Assembly (NCBI GenBank): GCA_964643325.1
Contig: CAZXSE010000002.1
Location: forward strand, 1 to 64,000
Reading direction: 5' to 3'
Length of the DNA stretch: 64,000 nt
Source: Fredricksoniimonas sp964643325
GTDB taxonomy: Bacteria; Omnitrophota; Gorgyraeia; Zapsychrales; Fredricksoniimonadaceae
Shown here: piece by piece, positions 8,219 through 16,015 of the stretch
Layout: each line of letters begins with the position of its first letter
Position numbering within the stretch: the stretch's first letter is position 1
The notes under the pieces: generated by a model
Seen by the model: only the letters and a program-made list of their open reading frames with translations
The model's database searches: none
Told to the model about the DNA's origin: nothing
Program-made: the position numbers and the translations under genes

Positions 8219-8701
8219 TCAATTAAAGATCTGCAGATAATCGTCCGGAAGCCCGAACTCCGAATAAAGAACTTTTCCGTCGGAACCGATAAAAAAGAGC
8301 GCGGGCACACCCATGACCCCGTACGCCTCGGCCACGAACGACCCCGTATCCAGCAGGACATCCCGGTCAATGCCCTGCGCCTTCATGAACCTCGCGACCT
8401 TGGGAGCAGGCTCCCCGATATCAACGAGCACGATCTCAATGCTCTGTGTCGCAAGTTCCTGATCCTTGCGCGCAAGAGCCTTAAGCTGTTCGCGGCAATG
8501 AGGGCACCATATGGCAAAGAAGAACACGATCGCCTTTTTCCCGCTGATAAGCCCGCTGAGGCTCGCGGACCCGCCAGCCAGACGTTCAAGAGAAAAGTCC
8601 GGCGCCTTCTTCCCGACAAGCGGGCTTTCCTGGGCCTGCGCGCAACCCGGTCCGGTGAACACCAGCGCCATGAACAAAAGTCCGATGGTCCATCTCTTCA
8701 T
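8219..8701 (-). CDS. Exported thioredoxin-like (TlpA/ResA-type) protein
   Basis: The 160 residues begin with an export signal (MKRWTIGLLFMALVFTGPGC), then a redoxin/TlpA thioredoxin fold. The active site is CPHC (Cys66 and Cys69) in FFAIWCPHCREQ, and the conserved cis-proline occurs in GVPALFF. It would act as a periplasmic thiol reductant, for example in cytochrome maturation or disulfide repair. Cys20 could be a lipidation site, but the box before it is not canonical. The start is the third of three nearby ATGs because GGAG lies six bases upstream. It directly follows the CcdA/DsbD-like gene, its probable electron donor. Confidence 0.88.
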   Translation of the reverse strand: MKRWTIGLLFMALVFTGPGCAQAQESPLVGKKAPDFSLERLAGGSASLSGLISGKKAIVFFFAIWCPHCREQLKALARKDQELATQSIEIVLVDIGEPAPKVARFMKAQGIDRDVLLDTGSFVAEAYGVMGVPALFFIGSDGKVLYSEFGLPDDYLQIFN

Positions 8702-8713
8702 TGTCATCTCCAT

Positions 8714-9385
8714 TCAAACAAGGCCAAAGAACCGCAACAAATAATATCCCGAGAATCCCAGAAGAACGGCTCCTGCCGCCCGTCTTATCCATAACATCCA
8801 CGCGCCCGAACGAAGTCGAACCGCCATGCATCCGGCGCCCGCGCCGGCGAGGACCAGGAAAAGCCCCATACCGCAGGCGAAAACGAACAGCAGGGCCGAT
8901 CCATACAACACATGCTGCTTCGCGGCCACATACGCCAAAAGCCCGCCAAGAACAGGCGCTGTGCAGGGGCCGACGACAAAGCCCGATGCCAGCCCCATCA
9001 CAAAGACCGCCCACGGGGTCCTTGGCCGGGCCGTCGTAAAAAGCCTGAAAACAGGCAATGGAATGATCTCCAGCATGATAAGGCCGCCCGCCAAAAAGAC
9101 GACCGTAAGCGCCGCGAGCACCGCCGGCGCATTCTGCGCTATGCCGAATACCTTGCCTGTGACAGCGGCCGCAACCGCAAGCCCGGCATAGGAAAGCGCA
9201 AGCCCAAGGACATAGACAAGCGACAACAAGATGCCGGCGCGCCGGGTCCCGTTCACATTCGCTCCCGCGATCAAGGCCGCAGTAACAGGAGCAAGAGGAT
9301 AAACGCACGGCGTCAGGCCCACCATGACGCCGGCGGCAAAAACGCCTGTAAAGTCCAATATGTTCCCCTGAATGACCATCATCAT
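8714..9385 (-). CDS. CcdA/DsbD-type thiol-electron membrane transporter
   Basis: This 223-residue protein has about six membrane segments with the paired redox motifs TPCVYPLAPV (helix 1) and VGPCTAPVLG (helix 4) that mark the DsbD transmembrane domain family. Such proteins take electrons from cytoplasmic thioredoxin to periplasmic thioredoxin-like partners. Three ATGs are consecutive (9385, 9382, 9379). GAGG lies two bases before the first, so the second or third may be the one used. It stops directly before the TlpA-like gene, forming a two-gene thiol-redox unit. Confidence 0.9.
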   Translation of the reverse strand: MMMVIQGNILDFTGVFAAGVMVGLTPCVYPLAPVTAALIAGANVNGTRRAGILLSLVYVLGLALSYAGLAVAAAVTGKVFGIAQNAPAVLAALTVVFLAGGLIMLEIIPLPVFRLFTTARPRTPWAVFVMGLASGFVVGPCTAPVLGGLLAYVAAKQHVLYGSALLFVFACGMGLFLVLAGAGAGCMAVRLRSGAWMLWIRRAAGAVLLGFSGYYLLRFFGLV

Positions 9386-9400
9386 TGCCTCAAAATCAAG

Positions 9401-9431
9401 AAGCCCCTGACCAGCAAAGCGCCAGGGGCTT
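9401..9431 (-). terminator. Terminator downstream of the FKBP gene
   Basis: AAGCCCCTG (9401-9409) pairs with CAGGGGCTT (9423-9431) across a 13-base loop. On the minus strand the stem is followed by the T-rich tail CTTGATTTT. It separates the FKBP gene from the thiol-redox pair. Confidence 0.8.
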
Positions 9432-9450
9432 CGACAGGGCCAACAGCCCC

Positions 9451-9993
9451 TTATTTCTTCTCTGCCGGCGCAGCCTCTGCCGCAACAGGCGCCGCAGGCA
9501 CGGGCTCGACGGAAACGATCTTCACATCGAACGTCAGTTCCTTGCCCGCAAGCGGGTGATTGAAATCAAGCATAAAGGTCTTGTCCTTGACCTCCTTGAT
9601 CATGGCCGGATAAGCATTGCCATCAGGATCCTGCATCTCAAGCACCATGCCGACCTGAGGCGTAATATCTTTCGGAAGCTTCTCTTTATCCATCTCGCGC
9701 ACAGCCTCAGGGCGCACAGGACCGTAGGCATCCTCGGGCTTGACGATGACCGTCTTGGTATCGCCAGCCTTCAATCCCGCCAGCGCTTTTTCAAGGCCCG
9801 GGATCAGCATTTCTTTACCGTGCACATATTCCAGCGGCTGCTTGCCTTCCGTCGTCTCGACCTGTTCCTTGTCAACGGTCAGCGTATAATCAAATTTGAC
9901 CTTCATGCCGTCAGCGACCACCTGGGCCTGCGCAACACCGGACCCGAACACGAACGCCGCCACGAACATTCCCATGCATAACATCTTGTTCAT
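9451..9993 (-). CDS. Exported FKBP-type (SlyD-like) prolyl isomerase
   Basis: The 180 residues carry a signal peptide (about 1-23, ending GVAQAQ) and then a SlyD-like FKBP domain with an inserted flap: KVKFDYTLTVD, EYVHGKEMLIPGLEKAL, GDTKTVIVKPEDAYG and an NHPLAGKELTFDV C-terminal strand. It would speed prolyl isomerisation or act as a chaperone outside the cytoplasm. The C-terminus is a low-complexity Ala/Pro/Glu tail without the metal-binding His/Cys tail of E. coli SlyD. The start is set by AAGGAGGGG before the ATG. An export signal on a SlyD-type domain is less common than the cytoplasmic form. Confidence 0.92.
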   Translation of the reverse strand: MNKMLCMGMFVAAFVFGSGVAQAQVVADGMKVKFDYTLTVDKEQVETTEGKQPLEYVHGKEMLIPGLEKALAGLKAGDTKTVIVKPEDAYGPVRPEAVREMDKEKLPKDITPQVGMVLEMQDPDGNAYPAMIKEVKDKTFMLDFNHPLAGKELTFDVKIVSVEPVPAAPVAAEAAPAEKK

Positions 9994-10018
9994 ATCCCCT
10001 CCTTGTAGGTTGAAATCC

Positions 10019-10046
10019 ATCATAACATCCGGAAACTTTTTGTCAA
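10019..10046 (-). promoter_or_regulatory. Promoter of the FKBP gene
   Basis: TTGACA (10041-10046) and TATGAT (10019-10024) are spaced by 16 bases on the minus strand. A leader of about 20 bases contains AAGGAGG. Its T-rich upstream flank could double as the end of a weak terminator for the preceding gene. Confidence 0.75.
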
Positions 10047-10059
10047 AAAACTTCGCGGA

Positions 10060-11913
10060 TCAGACGCGGCATACATAATAAAGGCTCGCGTCAGTCAACT
10101 TGCTCCAGCGGCGCCAGTCGCGCACCTCAAGCCCCGTCCTCGTCGAGAATACCCTGATGTCATGAAATCCAAGCTCCTTGAGCGCGCGCACCTGGGCATT
10201 GGGCGTGCTGTAATAGACCGGTACGCGATAGCCGCTATCCTCATCGACCAGCATGGCCGAGGGCTGATGGCACAAACGCGCCAGATGTCCGTTAGCCGCC
10301 GCCACGAGCAGCCGCCGGCGCAACCGGCGCAAAAGATCCACAGCTCCGGAACCCTGGCCGGGCTTGAGGCTTTGCAGATTGCGCGATGAAAAACAGAACC
10401 AGGCCCCCTCTTTGGCCACCCGGCGGACCTCTTCCAGCACGCGCCGGCGGTCATCTTCCGTGAACTCGTCGATCCTGCCGCCGCCGCAAAGGATCAGATC
10501 ATACGCCCCGTCCACGGCAAAGCTCATGTGCCGCGCATCCGCGACAAAAATGTCGCGCGCCGGGACCTGATCATCAAGGCACGCATGGGCCGCCTCTATA
10601 TCCGCCGGAGCGCGGTCAAAAGCCGCATACTGCTTCACCGCTCCGGCAAAATAAATACCTGTCCGTCCCCGGCCGGCCGCCATATCAAGCATGCACAAGC
10701 CCTTCAGCTGCGGCCGCAGGCGGCGTAAGATCTCGATCTCAGGCCGCGCAAGCAGGGGGCTGCAAGAAAGATCATCGACACCGGCAACGCTGCGCTGCGC
10801 AGCCTCAACGATCTTTTTCTTGCTGATCAAGACTTCCAGAACGCCGCGGCACGCTTCAACGAACGTCCGGGTGTCGCGGACCAGGGGAATCCTGCCGGCC
10901 CACAGCCGGGCCTGCTGCTGCCATTTCAAATGCCGCTGGCGGAATACCCGGACCGAACGCGTCGCCGCCAGGTGCGCCGCCGTGCGCCGGATGACCGGCT
11001 CGTCGGAGGACGCGCATATCAGCTGGCGGCAGCCGCGCCTGAGCGCGTACAACACCACCTCACGCCACAAAACATCGTCGGGAGAGAACCGCCTGAGCGC
11101 GGCATCAAAAGAAAAAACACATGAGTAAAGGTCCGCCCCGTGGACAAGCCCGATATGATACCCCGCAGGCTGTTCATTCAACAGCAGCGTGGTGACCACG
11201 AGCCCCGGCTGCAGCGCCGGGTCCGCGCAAAGCTGCCGGGTAAAGTCACGGTCAGGGCGGGCCACAAAAGCCCCGGGTTCCGGGCGCAACATCCAGCGAT
11301 GGATATGCTGCATGAACAGCGCCTGCCACGGAATATCCTCCGGCCGCGGCCCCTCGGCATGTACCGCGCGTACGCTGCCCTGCGTCGCGAGGACGCCGGC
11401 ATGACGGGACAAAGGCCCTGACTGCAGGCTGCGGGCCGCCTGCGCTTCATGCCCCTGCAGCGGCACGCCGCGCAGGGATCCCCGGCCAAAATCAAATGAA
11501 AAAAGCCCCGCGTCATCAGCGACATCCCGCAGCCACCGGCACGTCGGGGATGCCGCCGGAACGGCATTGAGCTCCATGACCTGCCATTCCTCCCATTCGC
11601 GCAGCGGCGTCTCAAGCGCAGTAAGTGTCCCGGGATGGCGCGCATCGTAAAGAAGATCGAGTGCCGGCGCATCCCCGTCGCCAATGAACTTCAAGACCCC
11701 CCGCTCCAGGAACAGCGGCATAAGCGCCTTGAGCGTGTCACCGTCATGCAAGGCCATCAGCCGCAGCTGACGCCCCTCGCGCGCGTGCGCGCGCCACCAG
11801 GCCTCCTGCCACGCCCTGCTCTGAAAAAGCATGTTCGTCGGCGAAACCGCTACGAGCGCATCCCACGACGAGGGGCTTACCGCCGCAAAGTCATCGCAAA
11901 TATCAACTCTCAT
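10060..11913 (-). CDS. Fusion of a CelD/BcsL-like GNAT acetyltransferase and a class I methyltransferase
   Basis: The 617 residues contain two enzymes. About 1-350 resembles the GNAT proteins of exopolysaccharide clusters (CelD/BcsL/FemAB-like), with FQSRAWQEAWW near the start and a late QPAGYHIGLVHGADLYSCVFSFD core. About 385-617 is a SAM-dependent methyltransferase with motif I LDMAAGRGRTGIYF (409-422) and DLILCGGG. A reasonable idea is acylation and methylation of the same surface sugar or lipid, but substrates are unknown. It overlaps the upstream glycosyltransferase gene by 11 bases, so the two are translationally linked. No frameshift is needed to read through, so this is a real fusion. 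Confidence 0.8.
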   Translation of the reverse strand: MRVDICDDFAAVSPSSWDALVAVSPTNMLFQSRAWQEAWWRAHAREGRQLRLMALHDGDTLKALMPLFLERGVLKFIGDGDAPALDLLYDARHPGTLTALETPLREWEEWQVMELNAVPAASPTCRWLRDVADDAGLFSFDFGRGSLRGVPLQGHEAQAARSLQSGPLSRHAGVLATQGSVRAVHAEGPRPEDIPWQALFMQHIHRWMLRPEPGAFVARPDRDFTRQLCADPALQPGLVVTTLLLNEQPAGYHIGLVHGADLYSCVFSFDAALRRFSPDDVLWREVVLYALRRGCRQLICASSDEPVIRRTAAHLAATRSVRVFRQRHLKWQQQARLWAGRIPLVRDTRTFVEACRGVLEVLISKKKIVEAAQRSVAGVDDLSCSPLLARPEIEILRRLRPQLKGLCMLDMAAGRGRTGIYFAGAVKQYAAFDRAPADIEAAHACLDDQVPARDIFVADARHMSFAVDGAYDLILCGGGRIDEFTEDDRRRVLEEVRRVAKEGAWFCFSSRNLQSLKPGQGSGAVDLLRRLRRRLLVAAANGHLARLCHQPSAMLVDEDSGYRVPVYYSTPNAQVRALKELGFHDIRVFSTRTGLEVRDWRRWSKLTDASLYYVCRV

Positions 11914-13132
11914 AGACCGTCTGTGTAAAAAGTTTGATCAGGACCTGGTTCAAGGTCGTGATATTGAACTGCTCTTCGATGCGCCTGCGCGCCGCCTGCG
12001 CGGTCTGTTCGACCCGCTCCGGCGAATGGCGCAGCAGCCTCAGCTTCGCGGCCAGGGCGCCGGGGTCTTTTTCCGGGACCAGCGCCCCTGTCTTTCCGTC
12101 CTCGACCAGTTCGCGAATGGCGCCGTTGACCGTCGTGACCACCGGCACCCCGCTGGCCATGGCTTCCATCAGAACGACCGGGATCCCTTCCTTCTCGCCG
12201 GAAGCCGCGGTAATGCTCGGCGCCAGGAAAATATCCGCTTCCTTGAGGCACCGGCGGATCGTTCCTGAATCCTGCGCCCCCATGAAACGCACGCGCCCGG
12301 CCACCCCCAGGCGGCGCGCGTGAGCCTCAAGCTCTGCGCGCAAAGGCCCGTCACCGATAATGATATACGACCAGGGAATGTCGTCGAGCAAAGCCAGGGC
12401 CTCAAGGCCGTACATCATGCCTTTTTTGTCGATCAGCCGCGCCACCGAGAGGACCTTGAGCGTCCCGGCGCCAAAACGCTTGCGGGCGCTGACATCGAAC
12501 TGCCGCACGTCAACCCCCATGCGATGGACCGTGATCTTACGCTCAGGACATCCCAACTCCACCAGCTTGTTCCGGGCATAACGGCTTACGGGCAGAAAAA
12601 GATCGCCTTCGGCGAACAGATGCTGCAGCTTCACCGACATCATGGCCCCGGCAAGATCGCAAAGGTCCTCGACATGAAAGACCGTGACGATCTTCCCGGT
12701 CAGCGCGCCGAGCTCTTTCATCTTAAGCCCGAGGATCCCGTTATCACCCTGATGGCACACCACAATATCGTGATCGCGCGCCTCCAGGAACATGAGCGTC
12801 GTGAAAAAAAGGTCCAGCGACCAGGCCTCGCGGCCAAAACGGACCGCGTTCAGCGAGCGCAAGAGCGCCCCCGGCGCGCGCCAGACGCATGCCGGAAAAA
12901 TGAACAGGAACTTCAGCGCGCGCACAACGGGCGGCCATGACCTGTAGGCGGGATAACGGGTGTGCTGCAGCAGGCCGTGGCGCACCACATCCTCATGGAT
13001 CACGGGGTCCCTGCCGCGAGCGCCGGCGAAGATAGTGATGTCGCAGCCCGCGTCCATCAACCCTGTCATCTGGTTGAGAATGAATGTCTCCGAAAGGGAC
13101 GGGAATGTCCCGACGATAAAACAGATCCGCAT
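11903..13132 (-). CDS. Family 4 glycosyltransferase (WcaL/AmsK-like)
   Basis: The 409 residues begin MRICFIVGTFPSLSETFI, the hallmark of the colanic-acid/amylovoran-type GT4 branch (WcaL/AmsK). The donor-binding domain has LSVARLIDKKG, GDGPLRAELE and EGIPVVLMEAMASGVPVV, where the two glutamates form the EX7E motif. It transfers a sugar from a nucleotide donor to a growing glycan at the cytoplasmic face of the inner membrane. AGGA precedes the ATG. It sits between a coiled-coil exported protein and the acetyltransferase-methyltransferase fusion, all on one strand with tight spacing. Confidence 0.9.
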   Translation of the reverse strand: MRICFIVGTFPSLSETFILNQMTGLMDAGCDITIFAGARGRDPVIHEDVVRHGLLQHTRYPAYRSWPPVVRALKFLFIFPACVWRAPGALLRSLNAVRFGREAWSLDLFFTTLMFLEARDHDIVVCHQGDNGILGLKMKELGALTGKIVTVFHVEDLCDLAGAMMSVKLQHLFAEGDLFLPVSRYARNKLVELGCPERKITVHRMGVDVRQFDVSARKRFGAGTLKVLSVARLIDKKGMMYGLEALALLDDIPWSYIIIGDGPLRAELEAHARRLGVAGRVRFMGAQDSGTIRRCLKEADIFLAPSITAASGEKEGIPVVLMEAMASGVPVVTTVNGAIRELVEDGKTGALVPEKDPGALAAKLRLLRHSPERVEQTAQAARRRIEEQFNITTLNQVLIKLFTQTVYES

Positions 13133-13138
13133 AACATC

Positions 13139-13630
13139 CTATTTCCGGGAATTGGCCTTGAGCGCGTCCAGTTCATCAGATACGGCGCGCAGCGACGCGC
13201 GCAATGCTATCTTCTCGCCGGCCATCATGTCAGCCTTCGCGGCCAGCGCGTCCTTCTCCCTGGCCATTTCCGCCAGCCGGGCATTCTTTTCTTCCAACGC
13301 CAATCCCAACATTTTCAATTCTCTTGCCGCATCTTCCATCTGTGCGCGGTACGGTATGGCGGCCTGGTCGATCCTCTTGAGGCAATCCCCGTCAAACGCC
13401 AGGATGGATTTCTGCAAAGCGTCCACTTTCAACTCCAGCGCTTCTTTCTCCGCCGAGGCCCTGACCAGCGCTTCTTTCATGCTCTCGATCTCGGCCTGGA
13501 GCCGGCCGTTCTCCCGCTGCAAAAAGAAGTTCTCGTCCCGAAGGACCATGTCAGGCCCAGGCTCAAGCGCATGCGCGCGCGGCGCTGCGGCCATCACGAT
13601 AAGAAAAAGAATGCATATTCTTTTATTCAT
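13139..13630 (-). CDS. Exported coiled-coil protein of unknown function
   Basis: The 163 residues begin with a signal peptide (MNKRICILFLIVMAAAPRAHA). The rest is rich in Glu, Lys, Ala and Leu and is predicted to be a long alpha-helical coiled coil, roughly residues 30-160, with one Cys near the middle (FDGDCLKRI). No enzyme motif is visible. The start is uncertain: AGGGG lies 13 bases upstream of this ATG but only one base from another ATG 12 bases further upstream. It is the first gene of the strand-sharing unit with the WcaL-like glycosyltransferase. Confidence 0.65.
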   Translation of the reverse strand: MNKRICILFLIVMAAAPRAHALEPGPDMVLRDENFFLQRENGRLQAEIESMKEALVRASAEKEALELKVDALQKSILAFDGDCLKRIDQAAIPYRAQMEDAARELKMLGLALEEKNARLAEMAREKDALAAKADMMAGEKIALRASLRAVSDELDALKANSRK

Positions 13631-13646
13631 AGGTAAAATCATACCC

Positions 13647-13675
13647 CTGAACAATTCACGCAACAATGTTAAATT
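13647..13675 (+). promoter_or_regulatory. Possible alkD promoter
   Basis: CTGAAC (13647-13652) and TAAATT (13670-13675) are spaced by 17 bases. The expected transcript start is only about six bases before the alkD ATG, which has no Shine-Dalgarno sequence. Confidence 0.45.
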
Positions 13676-13688
13676 GAGATTTTCACAC

Positions 13689-14393
13689 ATGGACGACACG
13701 CACGCACGCGAGGCCCTCCACAGGCGCGCAACCCCGGCCAAGGCCAGGGCCCTGCAACGCTTCTTCATGACGGGCAAAGGCGCCTACAGCGAACACGATA
13801 TCTTCATCGGGGTCACGGTCCCGGAAATACGCCAGGTGGCCGCGGCGTGCGCCGCATTAAAGAGGCCTTCCATCCTGAAACTGCTGCGCGCGCCCGTGCA
13901 TGAAGAGCGCCTTCTGGCACTGCTCCTGCTCATCGATCGATATTCAAAGGGGAATGCTGCAGAACAAAAGGCCATTTTTACCCTTTACCTCAAGAATGCC
14001 GCCTTCGTCAATAACTGGGACCTTGTCGACCTGAGCGCCGCGAAGATCGTCGGGAGCTGGCTCCTGGGCAAGGACAAAAAGATCCTCGACGCGCTCGCCC
14101 GTTCCCGGAACATGTGGGAGCGGCGCATCGCCATCGTGGCAACGCACGCATTCATCCGCGATGGCCTCGTCAACGACACATTCCATATCGCCGGCATCCT
14201 CCTGGGCGATCAGGAAGATCTCATCCATAAGGCCGCCGGCTGGATGCTGCGCGAGGCGGGCAAGCGCGACATGAAAGCCCTCAAGGCTTTCTTAAAACCC
14301 CGGTTAAAGACCATGCCGCGCACCATGCTGCGCTACGCCATCGAGCGCTTCCCCGAAAAAGAACGACAGGTTTTTCTCCAATACAAAGCATAA
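13689..14393 (+). CDS. AlkD-type DNA alkylation repair glycosylase
   Basis: AlkD proteins remove N3- and N7-alkylated purines using HEAT-like helical repeats rather than base flipping. The 234 residues show the family catalytic cluster: Trp110 in VNNWDLVD, Asp114, and Arg146 in MWERRIAIV, matching Trp109, Asp113 and Arg148 of Bacillus cereus AlkD. The reading frame stays open far upstream (to about 12960) but that part is antisense to other genes and unrelated, so the ATG at 13689 is used. It stands alone on the plus strand. Confidence 0.92.
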   Translation: MDDTHAREALHRRATPAKARALQRFFMTGKGAYSEHDIFIGVTVPEIRQVAAACAALKRPSILKLLRAPVHEERLLALLLLIDRYSKGNAAEQKAIFTLYLKNAAFVNNWDLVDLSAAKIVGSWLLGKDKKILDALARSRNMWERRIAIVATHAFIRDGLVNDTFHIAGILLGDQEDLIHKAAGWMLREAGKRDMKALKAFLKPRLKTMPRTMLRYAIERFPEKERQVFLQYKA

Positions 14394-14395
14394 AA

Positions 14396-14435
14396 AGATC
14401 CCCTGCCCCGGACTTGCGGCCGGAACAGGGGATCT
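14396..14435. terminator. Bidirectional terminator between alkD and the cold shock gene
   Basis: AGATCCCCTG (14396-14405) pairs with CAGGGGATCT (14426-14435), with a further CCGG pairing inside. On the minus strand, after the cold shock gene, the stem is followed by TTTTT. On the plus strand the tail (TGTATTGTTG) is weaker. Confidence 0.85.
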
Positions 14436-14471
14436 TGTATTGTTGCTGATACCCGTTAACAACAGCGGCTA

Positions 14472-14717
14472 TTATGCTTCTTCGTAACGGTTCGCGCGCG
14501 GTTTCTCGGGCGGCGGGTTCAGGCGAACGACATTCACGGCCTTGGGGCCGCGCGCATCTTCCTGGACCTCGAATTCAACTTCCTCTCCATCAACGAGGTA
14601 CTTGAACCCTTCGGACTGGATGCCGCTGTAATGGACATACACATCCTTGCCTTCGGCGGTCGTGATAAAACCATAACCCTTCTTACGATCGAACCACTTC
14701 ACTTTGCCCTTGTCCAT
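14472..14717 (-). CDS. Cold shock domain protein (CspA family)
   Basis: The 81 residues contain the RNA-binding motifs RNP1 (KGYGFI, 13-18) and RNP2 (VYVHY, 26-30). Such proteins melt RNA secondary structure. The first 66 residues form the beta-barrel, and a short proline- and arginine-rich tail (PPPEKPRANRYEEA) extends beyond the 66-70 residues of most CspA proteins. AAAGAGA precedes the ATG. Confidence 0.95.
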   Translation of the reverse strand: MDKGKVKWFDRKKGYGFITTAEGKDVYVHYSGIQSEGFKYLVDGEEVEFEVQEDARGPKAVNVVRLNPPPEKPRANRYEEA

Positions 14718-14774
14718 GTGCGTCTCTTTCGTTGTGCCTTATTGTCACATTTCCCTTATCGGGAACTCACCCGC

Positions 14775-15239
14775 TTATTGGGCCGCTTCCGGCGCCACCG
14801 GAGCTTCCGGTGCTGCCGGGGCTTCAGGCGCTGCCGCCGGAGCCGCTGCCGGAACTTCTGCCGCGACCGGAGCTTCCGTCACTGCAGGGGCCGGGGCCTC
14901 GACAGGGACTTCCGCGCCTTTTTCCTCTTTGACCAGGGTCGTGATCACGCGCTTGCCATTCTTATCCATATAATCAATGACGATATCATCGCCCGCAGCA
15001 AGATCGGCCGCCGCGTTCACATTGCCGAACTCGGTCTCCGCCGTCAATTCATAAACAACCTCGACATCCGCGTCCTTGGCAAAATCATATTCCTTCACCG
15101 TGATCTGCCCGGCAGCGACGCTGACCACCTTACCGAATGAGAACTTGTCTTCCATATTCTCCTGCGCCGCAACAACAGGCACATTGACCGCGAATGCTAA
15201 TCCTAAAGCCAACACGACCGCCATCAGTGATCTTTTCAT
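14775..15239 (-). CDS. Exported Ala/Pro/Glu-tailed protein of unknown function
   Basis: The 154 residues have a signal peptide (about 1-25, ending VPVVAAQ), then a small beta-rich domain of about 75 residues (FGKVVSVAAGQITVKEYDF, GDDIVIDYMDKNGKRVITTL) that resembles an OB-like or DUF5666-style fold. A low-complexity tail of repeated Ala-Pro-Glu units (PEAPAAPEAPVAPEAAQ) follows. No catalytic motif is visible. AAAGGAG precedes the ATG and a strong promoter lies upstream, so it may be abundant. The tail is similar in composition to the FKBP tail, suggesting both are periplasmic or envelope-associated. Confidence 0.75.
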   Translation of the reverse strand: MKRSLMAVVLALGLAFAVNVPVVAAQENMEDKFSFGKVVSVAAGQITVKEYDFAKDADVEVVYELTAETEFGNVNAAADLAAGDDIVIDYMDKNGKRVITTLVKEEKGAEVPVEAPAPAVTEAPVAAEVPAAAPAAAPEAPAAPEAPVAPEAAQ

Positions 15240-15292
15240 CGATACATCTCCTTTTAAATATTAACTTCCCCTGATTGTACAGAATGGCTGAC

Positions 15293-15321
15293 AGTTTACC
15301 GCTCTGTTTTTCGGCTGTCAA
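15293..15321 (-). promoter_or_regulatory. Strong promoter of the exported Ala/Pro-tailed protein
   Basis: A perfect TTGACA (15316-15321) and TAAACT (15293-15298) are spaced by 17 bases on the minus strand. The leader is about 50 bases and ends with AAAGGAG. Confidence 0.75.
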
Positions 15322-15346
15322 CGGATATGTAATGATCCCGCGGCCG

Positions 15347-16015
15347 TCATGAACACGCTTCCTGAAGCTTTTGCCACTCGTCGTTCGTGAACTCTCCCGC
15401 CCGGTCGCGCAGCGAGGGGTCCAGGACCTTGCCTTCCACATTACCGCGCTGCAATTTGTAACGCTCCCACGATCCCAGCAAGGCCTTGACCGCGGGCATA
15501 TCCTGCGCCCCCAAAAAACCTTTGACCGCTGTCGTCCGGAACAGATGCGCCACCTTTGATGAACGGATCAACGCGATGGAATCCTGCACACAGCCGGTAT
15601 CCGCCGCAACGCCTGTTGTCCTGTTGTAATCCGCCAGGGGCGCCTTGATGTCCATGGCCACAAAGTCAACAAGCCCCTGTGCAAGGATCTCGCGCAAGAC
15701 ATCCGGACGCGACCCGTTGGTGTCAAGCTTGACCAAAAAGCCCATGTCCTTGATGCGGCGGATGACATCCTTCAGGTCCGGCTGCAAGGCCGGCTCGCCG
15801 CCGGTGATCACAACACCCTGCAGCTGCCCGCGGCGTTTTTCAAGGAACGCCATGACCTCCCCGGTATCGATCGGCGGCGTGAACAGTTCCGGAAGGACGA
15901 GTTCGGGATTGTGGCAAAAGGGGCAGCGGTAATTGCACCCCTGGGTGAAGATCACCGCTGCCACTTTGCCGGGATAATCGATCAGTGAGAACTTGAGCAG
16001 GCCCCCGATGAGCAT
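15347..16015 (-). CDS. nrdG: Anaerobic ribonucleotide reductase activating protein
   Basis: NrdG is a radical SAM enzyme that places the glycyl radical on NrdD. The 222 residues begin MLIGGLLKFSLIDYPG and bind the [4Fe-4S] cluster with Cys27, Cys31 and Cys34 (CNYRCPFC). GGEP follows in VVITGGEPALQP. This start overlaps the end of nrdD by 34 bases, and longer in-frame starts would only add antisense-like sequence. It belongs to the NrdR-controlled operon that begins at 18955. Confidence 0.93.
   Translation of the reverse strand: MLIGGLLKFSLIDYPGKVAAVIFTQGCNYRCPFCHNPELVLPELFTPPIDTGEVMAFLEKRRGQLQGVVITGGEPALQPDLKDVIRRIKDMGFLVKLDTNGSRPDVLREILAQGLVDFVAMDIKAPLADYNRTTGVAADTGCVQDSIALIRSSKVAHLFRTTAVKGFLGAQDMPAVKALLGSWERYKLQRGNVEGKVLDPSLRDRAGEFTNDEWQKLQEACS

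Noticed and set aside
12960..13688. Long N-terminal extension of the alkD frame
   Set aside because: The extension is antisense to the WcaL-like glycosyltransferase and coiled-coil genes. AlkD homology starts at the ATG at 13689.
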